From: Agrobacterium sp. a22-2
Lineage (GTDB): Bacteria; Pseudomonadota; Alphaproteobacteria; Rhizobiales; Rhizobiaceae
DNA: 64,000 nt
Assembly (NCBI RefSeq): GCF_012276985.1
Contig: NZ_JAAXMM010000012.1
Span: 1-64,000, forward strand
Direction: 5' to 3'
A program made the position numbers and the translations under genes. Positions 26,100 to 34,685 of this stretch are shown piece by piece. Below the pieces are notes generated by a model that had not been told where the DNA came from, searched no databases, and saw nothing but the letters and a program-made list of their open reading frames with translations. Position 1 is the stretch's first letter; every line of letters begins with the position of its first letter.

Positions 26100-27352
26100 C
26101 CAATCTCTCCGACCAGGCCTGGTTCGGCCAAGCGGCGCTGCGCACGGTCATGGGACTGCTGAACGCCGATGGAGGCGAGGCGCGGGTGGTCGGCGGGGCG
26201 GTGCGCAACAGCCTGATGGGCATGGCGGTCGCCGATATCGACATCGCCACGACGCTGCTGCCGCAGGCAGTGATGGAGCGCGCCAGGGCGGCGGACATCA
26301 AGGCCGTTCCGACCGGCATCGATCACGGCACCGTCACACTGGTGCTCGAGGGCCGGCCCTTTGAAGTGACGACGCTGCGCGCCGACGTGGCGACCGACGG
26401 GCGGCACGCGGAGGTGGCCTTCGGCACCGACTGGCAGGTCGACGCCGAACGGCGCGACCTGACGATCAATGCGCTTTATGCCGATCAGACGGGCGAGGTG
26501 ATCGACCTGGTCGGCGGGCTTGCCGATATCGAGACGGGCACCGTGCGTTTCATCGGCGTGGCGGCCGAGCGCATCGCCGAGGATTATCTGCGCGTGCTGC
26601 GGTTCTTCCGGTTCTTTGCCTGGTACGGCCGTGGCCGACCCGATGCCGAGGGATTGCGGGCCTGCGCCTCTGCCCGCTCCAAGCTGTCGACGCTGTCGGC
26701 CGAGCGGGTGTGGTCGGAGACCAAGAAGCTGCTGGCGGCGCCCGATCCGGGCCGGGCGCTCCTGTGGATGCGGCAATCGGGCGTGCTGACCGAAATCCTG
26801 CCGGAGACGGAGAAATGGGGCATCGACGCCATTCCGGGCCTCATTGCCTGCGAACAGGCACTCGGCTGGGCGCCCGATGCGATGCTGCGGCTGGCCTCGA
26901 TCGTGCCGCGCGATGTCGAGCGGCTGCAGGCGCTGGCGGCGCGGCTGCGGCTGTCCAAGGCGGAAGGTGCGTTTCTAGAGGCGTTCGCCTCGGCTCCGAC
27001 CCTTGCCGACGATATCAAGGATGTGGCGCTCGACCGGCTGCTCTACCGCCACGGAAAGCCGGGCATAGTCGCTAACCTGAAGCTGAAACTGGCCTCCGTG
27101 CGGGCCAAGGCGAACGGCGATCCGGCCGCCATGGGGCCGGCGGCGCGGCTGGGCGTCCTGCTGGCGCGGGCGGAAGGTTTTGCCAAGCCCGTCTTCCCGC
27201 TCTCCGGCGCCGACGTGCTGGCCGCCGGCATTGCCGCCGGACCGGAGGTCGGGCGCATTCTGCAGATGCTGGAAACGGAATGGGTGGAGCGGAACTTCAC
27301 GATCGACCGGGCGACGCTGATCGCTCGGTTGGACGATGTCATCCGGACCTGA
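26096..27352 (+). CDS. cca: CCA tRNA nucleotidyltransferase
   Basis: A 418-residue class II nucleotidyltransferase. The GGAVRNSLMG and DIDIATT motifs form the catalytic head (the DxD carboxylates), RRDLTINALYAD is the next block, and EDYLRVLRFFRFFAWYG follows. It adds or repairs the CCA end of tRNA. It is the last gene of the overlapping operon, and the palindromic repeat region begins about 40 bp after the stop. Confidence 0.95.
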   Translation: MTNLSDQAWFGQAALRTVMGLLNADGGEARVVGGAVRNSLMGMAVADIDIATTLLPQAVMERARAADIKAVPTGIDHGTVTLVLEGRPFEVTTLRADVATDGRHAEVAFGTDWQVDAERRDLTINALYADQTGEVIDLVGGLADIETGTVRFIGVAAERIAEDYLRVLRFFRFFAWYGRGRPDAEGLRACASARSKLSTLSAERVWSETKKLLAAPDPGRALLWMRQSGVLTEILPETEKWGIDAIPGLIACEQALGWAPDAMLRLASIVPRDVERLQALAARLRLSKAEGAFLEAFASAPTLADDIKDVALDRLLYRHGKPGIVANLKLKLASVRAKANGDPAAMGPAARLGVLLARAEGFAKPVFPLSGADVLAAGIAAGPEVGRILQMLETEWVERNFTIDRATLIARLDDVIRT

Positions 27353-27392
27353 GATGCTCTCCGTTTGATCGGCTTTGTGCTGCCAAGGTCAG

Positions 27393-27680
27393 CCCCTCAT
27401 CCCCGGCGCAACGCGTTGCGCCTGACCTGCCGGCACCTTCTCCCCGTATGCGGCAGGGCATAGCATATTCGAAAAGACCCTCTCTGGCCTGGCGGCCATC
27501 TCCCCCACAAGGGGGAGAAGACCCAGCCGAAACCGCTCGATTCCATTCGTAGACCGTACGACTGGGTTAAGCCCTCCCCCTTGTGGGGAGGCTTTGGGAG
27601 GGGACTGTTTTCATATGCGATTGCTCTCCCCGCTTGCGGGGAGAGGTCGGAGCAACTTGTTGCTCCATGGGTGAGGGGCA
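27393..27680. repeat. Long mosaic of palindromic intergenic elements
   Basis: Outer ends CCCCTCATCC (27393) and GGGTGAGGGG (about 27670-27679) enclose several hairpins. These include GGCGCAACGCGTTGCGCC (27405-27422), CTCCCCC/GGGGGAG at about 27499-27518, and CTCTCCCCGC/GCGGGGAGAG at about 27630-27650. The left end repeats the module seen at 1-150, including the GCGCAACGCGTTGCGC block. It fills the 365-bp gap between cca and the DUF1059 gene. There is no credible coding frame. Confidence 0.8.
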
Positions 27681-27717
27681 AGCCCAAGGCTTGTGTTGAT
27701 CGAGTGGAAACCTGACG

Positions 27718-27903
27718 TCAGGCGGCCTGGGCCTTGTCGGAAATACGAGCTTTGATGTTTTCGATCATGTTTTCGCGGATGATCGTTTCGCCATGGGCGC
27801 TGCGCATGTGCTCGACGGCACGGCGCACCACTTCGGCTTCCTCATCGGCCCGCGTATGCCAGCTGCATCCGGGGACCAGTGAACCGCATTCAAACTGCTT
27901 CAT
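27718..27903 (-). CDS. DUF1059 domain-containing protein
   Basis: A 61-residue protein, MKQFECGSLVPGCSWHTRAD..., with the DUF1059 pattern: an N-terminal CGSLVPGC pair of cysteines, a later H in HMRSAHGE, and the hydrophilic helix ending. The Cys/His spacing suggests a small metal-binding fold. The function is unknown. It stands alone between repeats and another small gene. Confidence 0.85.
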   Translation of the reverse strand: MKQFECGSLVPGCSWHTRADEEAEVVRRAVEHMRSAHGETIIRENMIENIKARISDKAQAA

Positions 27904-28025
27904 AGCATGTCTCCTCTTCGACTGGGTTCTACAGCCGGGAGACTAGCACGAAATGCCGGTATGCCCAAACAGCGGACCTCCCTCCCGCTGCCTTTCGAGC
28001 CGGCAATCCGTGCCAGGCGTTGCCT

Positions 28026-28301
28026 TTATTCGGGCATGGCCCAGGCGTGAAAGACCGAAGCCGGGCCGTTGACCGCGGTCTTGCGGACCTGTCCTGACGT
28101 TTCGTTGGCATTGTCGGCGCTCGACAGATCGAGGCCGGCGAGCTGCAGCTTGGCCTGTTCGACGAAATAGGAATGGGGCAGATCGACGTCGCTGGATGCC
28201 CGCAATTCTTCAGCCAGTCGGTCGATCAGTTCAGCGGTCCCCAGCGAGCGTTCGCCGGTTGCGCTGCCTGCGGGAATGGGCATTCTGTCATAGGCAACCA
28301 T
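28026..28301 (-). CDS. Hypothetical protein, 91 aa
   Basis: I do not recognise this protein. ATG 28301 has a very good AGGAGG site 6 bases upstream, which favours a real gene. It is soluble and moderately acidic, with a central helical stretch (GTAELIDRLAEELRASSDV) and no Cys. The longer open frame upstream of 28301 looks non-coding. Confidence 0.6.
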   Translation of the reverse strand: MVAYDRMPIPAGSATGERSLGTAELIDRLAEELRASSDVDLPHSYFVEQAKLQLAGLDLSSADNANETSGQVRKTAVNGPASVFHAWAMPE

Positions 28302-28493
28302 TGCAATCCTCCTCCTGAAAATCACCAGAAAACGATACCATGGTCGTAGCCCATTCCCAATGCAATTTGGTGTCGCAGGGCCTGGCGCAGGCGTTTCAGT
28401 TAAGATTGCATGAGGTTCTCGGCCATTGCCTGCCACACGGGGTACGCTCTGGTTCATTTATGGGCAGAAAAGGCGGGCCGAAAGGGCCAAACC

Positions 28494-29408
28494 TTAAGGC
28501 CAGCGCACCACCGGCGGCATGGAGGAGAGAATTGATTCGACGTTTCCGCCGGTCTTTAGGCCGAAAATCGTGCCGCGGTCGTAGAGCAGGTTGAACTCCA
28601 CATAGCGGCCGCGGCGCACCAGCTGCTCGTCACGGTCGTCTTCGGTCCAGGGCGTGTTGAAATTGACGCGGACGATCTTCGGATAGACCAGATTGAAGGC
28701 CCGGCCGACATCCTGGACGAAGGCGAAATCCGCGTCCCAGCCGCCGGCTTCCGAGGGGGAGCGCAGCCAGTCGAAGAAGATGCCGCCGACGCCGCGTGCC
28801 TCGCCACGATGCGGCAGGAAGAAATACTCGTCGCACCATTGCTTGTAGCGCGGATAATCGGCAACGCCGGCATGCCGGCCGCAGGTGATTTCCATGGCGC
28901 GATGGAACAGTTTTGTATCGGCATCGTCCTGGGTGCGGCGGCGATCGAGAACTGGGGTCAGGTCGGCGCCACCGCCGAACCATTGGCTCGAGGTGACCAC
29001 CATGCGGGTGTTCATGTGCACGGCCGGCACATTGGGATTGACCGGGTGGGCGATCAGCGAAATGCCCGAGGCCCAGAACCGCGGATCCTCCTCGGCGCCC
29101 GGCATCTGCTTGCGGAATTCCGGCGAGAATTCGCCATGCACCGTGGAGGTGTGAACGCCGACCTTTTCGAAGACCCGGCCTTCCATCATCGACATGCGCC
29201 CGCCGCCGCCGGCCCCGCCGTCGCGCTGCCAGTCCTTGGCGATAAAACGGCCCGGCTGGCGGTTGGACAGCGGGCCGGTCAGGTCCTGCTCGATGGCCTC
29301 GAAGGAGGCGCAGATGGTGTCGCGCAGGGTTTCGAACCAGGCGCGGGCCGTCGCCTTCTTGTCTTCGATGTTGTCCGGCCAGCCCTTTGGCAATTCAGGT
29401 CGTTCCAT
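28494..29408 (-). CDS. hemF: Oxygen-dependent coproporphyrinogen III oxidase
   Basis: A 304-residue haem biosynthesis enzyme. It shows the HemF blocks GGRMSMMEGRVFEKVGVHTS (in part GRVFEKVGV), WFGGGADLTP, KQWCDEYFFLPHRGEARGVGG and RGRYVEFNLLYDRGT. It converts coproporphyrinogen III to protoporphyrinogen IX aerobically. It is monocistronic, divergent from a small unknown gene across about 160 bp. Confidence 0.97.
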   Translation of the reverse strand: MERPELPKGWPDNIEDKKATARAWFETLRDTICASFEAIEQDLTGPLSNRQPGRFIAKDWQRDGGAGGGGRMSMMEGRVFEKVGVHTSTVHGEFSPEFRKQMPGAEEDPRFWASGISLIAHPVNPNVPAVHMNTRMVVTSSQWFGGGADLTPVLDRRRTQDDADTKLFHRAMEITCGRHAGVADYPRYKQWCDEYFFLPHRGEARGVGGIFFDWLRSPSEAGGWDADFAFVQDVGRAFNLVYPKIVRVNFNTPWTEDDRDEQLVRRGRYVEFNLLYDRGTIFGLKTGGNVESILSSMPPVVRWP

Positions 29409-29571
29409 GGATAGTCCCTATCTCCGCCGAGCCTCTCGCTTCGACTCGCGGACCCCGCCTTGGAATTATCAGGTCAGGTCTGTCTCGACCAGTAAAGCTA
29501 AGGGCTCTCCCCGTTTTTCGACTGGAAAAATGCCGGCTTCGATCGTATCTTGAACGGCCAGAGGTGTGTTC

Positions 29572-29832
29572 ATGACGAAAATGCCCAAAGTTCCGCCGCT
29601 CGACGGATTGAAGCGCAGAATTGCCCGGCACCGGCAGGACAATGCCGGGTGGACGGAGGGGCATTTTGTTCGGCAGACCTTCTGCCTCACGCGCGACGAG
29701 GCCCGCGCCAAGGCGCGCGAATGGTTCGATGCATTTCCAAAGGCCGCCTACTGGACGGAAGTGGAGAGCTGGCGGCAGCTCGATGGCGACCGTATCGAAT
29801 TCACCATGCGGCGCCTGCCATCGGCCGACTGA
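29572..29832 (+). CDS. Hypothetical protein, 86 aa
   Basis: I do not recognise a named family. The protein is basic in its first half (LKRRIARHRQDN) and has a helix with regularly spaced charges (LTRDEARAKAREWFDAFPK), ending in ESWRQLDGDRIEFTMRRL. ATG 29572 is chosen; a GTG at 29566 is in frame. Codon use looks like a normal gene. It sits between hemF and the flagellin gene. Confidence 0.65.
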   Translation: MTKMPKVPPLDGLKRRIARHRQDNAGWTEGHFVRQTFCLTRDEARAKAREWFDAFPKAAYWTEVESWRQLDGDRIEFTMRRLPSAD

Positions 29833-30070
29833 CCTGGTCTGACCGATTTTTGAACCGGAAACGCTGGTTTTCCAGGTTTTCGCAGAAATCCCTAAAGTTC
29901 TAATGAAAGCTTAAACCGTCGGGCAATGCGGTGGCGCTAAAGGTAGTGTCGTGGCGAAGCTGTCCCCTTGTCTCTCGAGGGCCGGTGCAAGGGCATGAGG
30001 CCGGTCGTCACGACCCGGACGGCAATCGCGCCGCCGGTCGATCGGCATCTTTTCTCAAGTCAGGCACTCC

Positions 30071-31030
30071 ATGGTCAGCGTATCCCTGAATTCGACATCT
30101 GCCTCGGCCCTGTCCCTGTTGACGGGATCGACCAAGGCGCTGGAAGCAACGCAGACCAAGGTCGCGTCCGGCCGCAAGGTCGACGAGGCGGCCGACAATG
30201 CCGCCTACTGGTCGATCGCCACGACGATGAAATCGGGCAGCCTGTCGCTGTCGAGCGCCGAGGATGCGACCGGCCTTTCGGCCGCCATCGCCGATACGGC
30301 AGCACTCGGCATGGAAGCGGCGACCAGCATCGTCTCGGACATCCAGGCCAAGCTGGTGATGGCCAAGGCGGTCGGCGCCGACAAGACGGCGATCAATACC
30401 GAGATCAGCCAGCTGAAGGAACAGCTGGGCACGATCGCCTCTTCCTCCTCCTTCAACGGCCAGAACTGGCTCAATCTGAGCGAGGGCCAGGCGCCGAAGG
30501 TCACCTCCATGGTGTCGTCGGTGACCACGGATTCCTCCGGCGACCTGTCGGTCAATGTCATCGACTTCGACACCGCGCAATCGGCGTTGGTCAGCAAGGA
30601 GAATGCCAGCGATGGCGTCTTCACGCGCTCCTATTTCGGGCTGACCTCCAGCGGTTCGACCTACGAATATTATCTGCTCGATGCCGATTCCGCCGTGCCG
30701 GCCTCCGCCACAGCCAGCGAAATCGCCATCGACGACAATACCTCGTCCAGCGAGTTGAACGGCATGATCGCCGCGGTCAGCACCATGCTGGCCGACATGA
30801 CCGATGCGGGTGCCGCAATCGGCGCGACCAAGAGCCGGATATCGGCCGGCACCGAATTCCTCCAAGATCTGCAGGATATCACCGATATCGGCATCGGCCG
30901 TCTGGTGGATGCGGATCTCGAGGAAGAGGCGGCCAATCTGAGCGCCCAGCGCGTCCAGCAGCAATTGCAGACCATCGGCCTCAACATCGCCAACAACCAG
31001 CCGAAAAGCCTGATGACGCTGTTTACGTGA
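30071..31030 (+). CDS. Flagellin
   Basis: A 319-residue flagellin of the rhizobial type. The N-terminal D0/D1 helices contain SALSLLTGSTKALEATQTKVASGRKVDEAADNAAYW (in part), and the C-terminal helices run from about residue 255 (KSRISAGTEFLQDLQDITDIGIGRLVDADLEEE, in part) to IANNQPKSLMTLF. The middle domain is short. Flagellin is exported and polymerises into the filament. No other flagellar gene is in the window, so this copy is outside a flagellar cluster. It faces, tail to tail, a flagellin-like paralog (31382-32296) with a pair of repeat elements in between. Confidence 0.93.
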   Translation: MVSVSLNSTSASALSLLTGSTKALEATQTKVASGRKVDEAADNAAYWSIATTMKSGSLSLSSAEDATGLSAAIADTAALGMEAATSIVSDIQAKLVMAKAVGADKTAINTEISQLKEQLGTIASSSSFNGQNWLNLSEGQAPKVTSMVSSVTTDSSGDLSVNVIDFDTAQSALVSKENASDGVFTRSYFGLTSSGSTYEYYLLDADSAVPASATASEIAIDDNTSSSELNGMIAAVSTMLADMTDAGAAIGATKSRISAGTEFLQDLQDITDIGIGRLVDADLEEEAANLSAQRVQQQLQTIGLNIANNQPKSLMTLFT

Positions 31031-31123
31031 TGGCGTGAAGGATGCGATTGATCGCCCTGCTTGTTGTTGAAGAGCGGGGCATTACCGCATGGGTAGATCA
31101 ACCGAGCAAACGACAGAGCCAGT

Positions 31124-31325
31124 TCGCCCCCCTCTGCCCTGCCGGGCATCTCCCCCACACGGGGGGAGATCGACTCGCGGCACGCGCGCGCCTGGCTCGG
31201 AACCCTTGAGAGTGCTGAATTGATTATCTGAGCAAAACGGCTGGCCGGTTTGGATTGGCCGAGCCGGCAACCTCTTGCCGATCTCCCCCCGTGTGGGGGA
31301 GATGCCTGGCAAGGCAGAGGGGGGT
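31124..31325. repeat. Inverted pair of RIME-type elements between flagellin genes
   Basis: The left arm (31124-31180, CGCCCCCCTCTGCCCTGCCG...) and the right arm (31276-31325, complement of the same) face each other across about 95 bp. Each holds a CTCCCCC/GGGGGAG hairpin. This is the same two-arm layout as at 1880-2100. It separates two convergent flagellin-family genes and could act as terminator for both. Confidence 0.8.
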
Positions 31326-31381
31326 AAACCGCGGATCGAACCGTCGCTATCCGTCTTAAAACAAAAAAAATCAGGCCGCTG

Positions 31382-32296
31382 TCACGCAGCAAAACCCTGG
31401 AAAAGCCCCGGCGAGCGGTTGGCGATGCTGACGCCGGCGGCGGCAAGGCCGGTGCTGGCCTGGAAGGCCCGGTCTTCGAGGCTCGCTTCGTCAAGATCGT
31501 CCACGTCCGCCGACAGGTCGGCAACGTCCTGCAGCAGCGTTGCGGCCTCAGGCGTCACGCCGGTCATGCGCTCGGTCAGGTCGGCAAGGCCGTCGATGGC
31601 ATCGTCGAGGGTTGCGATCATGCGGTCGGTGGCGGCGATCATGCCGTCGAGTGCCTCCGGCGTGGTGTTGTCCGAGACCGTGATCCGGCGGGCATTGGCG
31701 GAAGCCGGATTGAGCGAGCCGGCATCGATCAGATAATGGCTGTAGGCGGTGCCGTTTTCGCTGCGTCCGGTGACGGCGCGGGTCAGCATGCCGTCATCGG
31801 CATTGCCCCGGCCGACCAGCACAGTCTGCGTGGCCTTCAGCGTGGCGGTTTCGACGGCCAGATTGCCCTCCTCGTCGGTGGAGACCGAGGCGATCAGCTC
31901 CCGGTCGCGGGGCGGCTGGCCGAAGCCGAGTTCCAGGCCGTTGCCGCGGCCTTCGATCACGACATCGCGGATCTGCTCGGTCAGATCGGTGATGGTCGCG
32001 TCGATCGCGCCGCGTTCGGCATTTTCGTCAAGCGCCTCCTCCAGCTGTTCCTTGACCGTACCGACCAGGCCGCGCACGGTTTCCAGATCGACGACGAGGG
32101 TATCGACGCTGGAGCGGTCAAGCTCGGCGGCGTCCGACAGGTTGAGCATCGACGGCTGCCAGTTGCCGGCCTGCGGCACGGGCATGAAACCCTGGGGTGC
32201 TGTCGAAGAAGAGGATGGGGAGGTGTTGGAAAGTCCTGCCGGCTGGGCCGGTGCGACCGCGAAGCTGCGGGTCGAAAGGGAAGGAATGGTCGTCAT
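31382..32296 (-). CDS. Flagellin-like protein with replaced N-terminus
   Basis: A 304-residue protein. Residues ~150-304 align without gaps to residues ~163-317 of the flagellin at 30071: TQTVLVGRGNADDGMLTRA against AQSALVSKENASDGVFTRS, YSHYLIDAG against YEYYLLDAD, SDNTTPEALDGMIAA against DDNTSSSELNGMIAA, and VSIANRSPGLFQGF against LNIANNQPKSLMTLF. The first ~62 residues are a Ser/Pro/Ala-rich stretch without the flagellin N-terminal helix, although residues ~63-130 again look like the D1 helices. A normal filament subunit is unlikely. A cap, junction, secreted or non-functional derivative are possibilities, and none is shown. Confidence 0.8.
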   Translation of the reverse strand: MTTIPSLSTRSFAVAPAQPAGLSNTSPSSSSTAPQGFMPVPQAGNWQPSMLNLSDAAELDRSSVDTLVVDLETVRGLVGTVKEQLEEALDENAERGAIDATITDLTEQIRDVVIEGRGNGLELGFGQPPRDRELIASVSTDEEGNLAVETATLKATQTVLVGRGNADDGMLTRAVTGRSENGTAYSHYLIDAGSLNPASANARRITVSDNTTPEALDGMIAATDRMIATLDDAIDGLADLTERMTGVTPEAATLLQDVADLSADVDDLDEASLEDRAFQASTGLAAAGVSIANRSPGLFQGFAA

Positions 32297-32343
32297 GGCT
32301 GCCCCGTTTTCTTGTTTTTGTTGGACACAGCGTCTGATGCGCT

Positions 32344-32409
32344 GTTCTTGGGCTATATAAGAACATGCAAACGTGTCTGTCTCTTTTTGAGAACCGCTAA
32401 AATTTTAGC
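32344..32409. other. AT-rich inverted repeats upstream of the flagellin-like gene
   Basis: GTTCTT...AAGAAC (32344-32364, 9-base spacer containing TATAT) and the perfect palindrome GCTAAAATTTTAGC (32396-32409) lie 48-113 bases upstream of the start at 32296. The local AT content is well above the surroundings. They are candidate promoter or operator sequences. The rest of the 305-bp gap holds one RIME-type arm (32497-32541). Confidence 0.4.
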
Positions 32410-32496
32410 AAAATGGCATTTTTTTTGGGTAGGCGGGAGAGATGGTGCGGTTCGTTCGCGTGATGCGTGCCATCACCCGCTTCCATGTGCCCCTTA

Positions 32497-32541
32497 CCCT
32501 TTCTGCCCTGCCGGGCATCTCCCCCACACGGGGGGAGATCG
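32497..32541. repeat. Single RIME-type arm
   Basis: One copy of the arm seen at 1880 and 31124 (CTTTCTGCCCTGCCGGGCATC followed by a CTCCCCC/GGGGGAG hairpin). It lies about 60 bp past the stop of the leftward hydrolase gene at 32602. No opposite arm is seen nearby. Confidence 0.75.
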
Positions 32542-32601
32542 GAGTGCCGCAATCGCTTTGCCTCAAACCGATGCTGACGTTCCACGTTTCCCTGGCAAAC
32601 T

Positions 32602-34125
32602 CTATCGCTTGCCGGCGGGTTTGCCGCGTGGCTTGCCGCGCAAGGGCGGTTTTGATTTGGTAGGGGACGGCGGGGCGAGAATAGGCGCCGGGCTGTCCGG
32701 CTCGGAGACCGCCATTGTTACCGCCGCGGTCGCCGGCTGTTCCTCCGCAACAGGGGCGATATCGGCCGGAGCTTCAGCCGCGATCGGTTCGGGCGCAGTC
32801 GGCAAGTCCTCCGCCGGCACCGCATCGACGGTCGGTGGCACGAGGGCCGGTTCTTCCACCGGTGGGGCGAGGATGGATGCTGGGCTGTCCGGTTCGACGC
32901 TTGCCATTGTCATCGGCGCTGCCGGCACGTCCCCGGCAAGAGATGATGGATCGGCAGGCGCTTCAGCCTCAGCCTCGACTGCTGCCGCTACCGGCTCATC
33001 GACAACGGTAACCTCTTCGACGGGTGGTGTCTCCGGGGCAGGTTCCTTGACCAGCCGGAGCGGGGCCGGCGGGAGAGGCGATACGCTAACCGGCGCGGTC
33101 TCTTCTGGCGGGGCAGGTTCGGGCATCACGGGAGCCGTGGCTTCGACCGGGCTTTCGTCCGGAGCGGGCTCGGCTGCCGCCTTGCCAGGGCCAAGGATGT
33201 CTTTCAGGGTGCGGGTGACGAACAGGCAGAGCGGCAGGTCGGTATTGGTGGAATGGCCGGCGCGCGGTACGCGGATATCGGCTTCGATGCGCGGCCGCGA
33301 GTTCATCTCGCCATACCAGTCGAACTCGCCGATGACGTCGACCACATCGGTAAAGGCCGGCGGCATGGTGATGCGTGCGCCGAAGGTGACGATGCGAGCC
33401 TTCTGGCCGAGGGTGGCGAGCCGTTCCGGTGCGGTTTGCTTCAGGGCATAGAGCGCTTCCGACAGCACACGATTGCCCTTGGAATGGCCGGTCAACAGGG
33501 TGAAGCTGAGATCTGGATGGCCAAGCAGCGTCTCGACCGTATCGGCGTCGAGGCTGGCGCGGCGAGGACTATCGACCTCGAGATGGCGTTCCTGATAGGC
33601 GCCGAGATGAGGACGGCCGACCATGTCGTCGATCACTTCGAGGTCGTTGCGCAGGAAGCCGAGCGGCCCGAAGAAGAAGGCGCCGCCCATGGCTTCGGTC
33701 AGGATGTCGCCGAGACCGTAGCCGGAGACGACAGCGGCCACCGGAGCGCCAACGGCATCGGCGACGTTACGGGCAAAGGCGGCAGCACCGGCTGCCGAAC
33801 CGCCGATGCCGGCGACCGCCAGCACATGCACGTCGCGCCCGCCGCGCAGCAGATATTCATCAATGCTGTCGCAGAGCGTCAACATGCCGCCGCCAGTCGG
33901 CGGTACGATCATGATAAGGCCTTCGGCGGCGATCGCATCGCTGATGTAGAAGGTCTCTTCGGCAGTCAGCGCCTTGATGTCGTAGAAGAGGGCGTCGAGG
34001 CCGGTATTGCGCAGTCGCCAGATTTCCAGCGCCGCATTGCGCATCGGTCGATGCTGCAGGCGCTCCGGAAAAGACAGGCTCCGGGCGAACTGGGTCAAAC
34101 TCAGGGTGAATGCCGTATCGAACAT
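32602..34125 (-). CDS. Alpha/beta hydrolase with long Pro/Ala/Glu-rich tail
   Basis: A 507-residue protein. Residues ~1-315 look like an alpha/beta hydrolase related to lipase class 3-like proteins: GYGLGDILTEAMGGAFF, FTLLTGHSKGNRVLSEALYAL (GHSKG nucleophile elbow), and RAGHSTNTDLPL with a possible catalytic His. Residues ~320-490 are low-complexity Pro/Ala/Glu-rich sequence with a repeated unit (EPDSPASILAPP and EPDSPAPILAPP). The last ~18 residues are strongly basic (KSKPPLRGKPRGKPAGKR). The basic end could bind a polyanion or granule surface. The substrate and role are unknown. Confidence 0.75.
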   Translation of the reverse strand: MFDTAFTLSLTQFARSLSFPERLQHRPMRNAALEIWRLRNTGLDALFYDIKALTAEETFYISDAIAAEGLIMIVPPTGGGMLTLCDSIDEYLLRGGRDVHVLAVAGIGGSAAGAAAFARNVADAVGAPVAAVVSGYGLGDILTEAMGGAFFFGPLGFLRNDLEVIDDMVGRPHLGAYQERHLEVDSPRRASLDADTVETLLGHPDLSFTLLTGHSKGNRVLSEALYALKQTAPERLATLGQKARIVTFGARITMPPAFTDVVDVIGEFDWYGEMNSRPRIEADIRVPRAGHSTNTDLPLCLFVTRTLKDILGPGKAAAEPAPDESPVEATAPVMPEPAPPEETAPVSVSPLPPAPLRLVKEPAPETPPVEEVTVVDEPVAAAVEAEAEAPADPSSLAGDVPAAPMTMASVEPDSPASILAPPVEEPALVPPTVDAVPAEDLPTAPEPIAAEAPADIAPVAEEQPATAAVTMAVSEPDSPAPILAPPSPTKSKPPLRGKPRGKPAGKR

Positions 34126-34216
34126 CAGGCCACCTCATCGTTTTACTGCTGGTTGTGACCGTGCCACAGTTTTGCCGGCCCGCCAAGTGCGGCACTTTAG
34201 CAATTGCGTAAAGGTT

Positions 34217-34681
34217 CTATGACGGCTCGAGCAGGACCGGCCCGCTGCCGGCCTCTGCCAGCGTATCGCCGGGGTTGCGCAGGGGACAGTCGTCCATCGA
34301 CAGGCAGCCGCAGCCGATGCAGCCGGTCAGGTGGTCGCGCAGTGATTGCAACTGGGCGATGCGCTGGTCGAGCTGATCGCGCCATGTTTCCGACAATCGC
34401 GTCCAGTCGGCCACCGTGACCGGCCGATCATGAGGCAGGACGGCCAGGGCGGCACGGATCTCCGACAGCGGTATGCCGGTGCGCTGCGCCACCTTGATGA
34501 CGGCGATGCGGCGCAGGATGGAGCGGGGATAGCGCCGCTGGTTGCCGGCATTGCGGTTGCTGGCGATCAGGCCCCTGGCCTCGTAGAAATGCAGGGTGGA
34601 GACCGCGATGCCGCTGCGCGTGGCCACTTCGCCGACGCTCAGTTCGCGCTTGGCGGCCTCCGGCCGGGAGATTTTCGTCAT
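34217..34681 (-). CDS. soxR: SoxR, redox-sensing MerR-family regulator
   Basis: A 154-residue MerR-family protein. The helix-turn-helix begins at LSVGEVATRSGIAVSTLHFYEARGL, and the [2Fe-2S] cluster motif CIGCGCLSMDDC gives C-x2-C-x-C-x5-C at Cys121, 124, 126 and 132. Length and motif identify SoxR. Outside the enterics, SoxR usually controls a few genes, such as exporters or oxidoreductases, in response to redox-active compounds. A perfect SoxR box lies just upstream of its start, in a promoter that points away from soxR. Confidence 0.95.
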   Translation of the reverse strand: MTKISRPEAAKRELSVGEVATRSGIAVSTLHFYEARGLIASNRNAGNQRRYPRSILRRIAVIKVAQRTGIPLSEIRAALAVLPHDRPVTVADWTRLSETWRDQLDQRIAQLQSLRDHLTGCIGCGCLSMDDCPLRNPGDTLAEAGSGPVLLEPS

Positions 34682-34685
34682 GCTG

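Noticed and set aside
27393..27680. Possible insertion sequence
   Set aside because: No transposase frame or target duplication was seen; the stretch is explained by palindromic intergenic modules.
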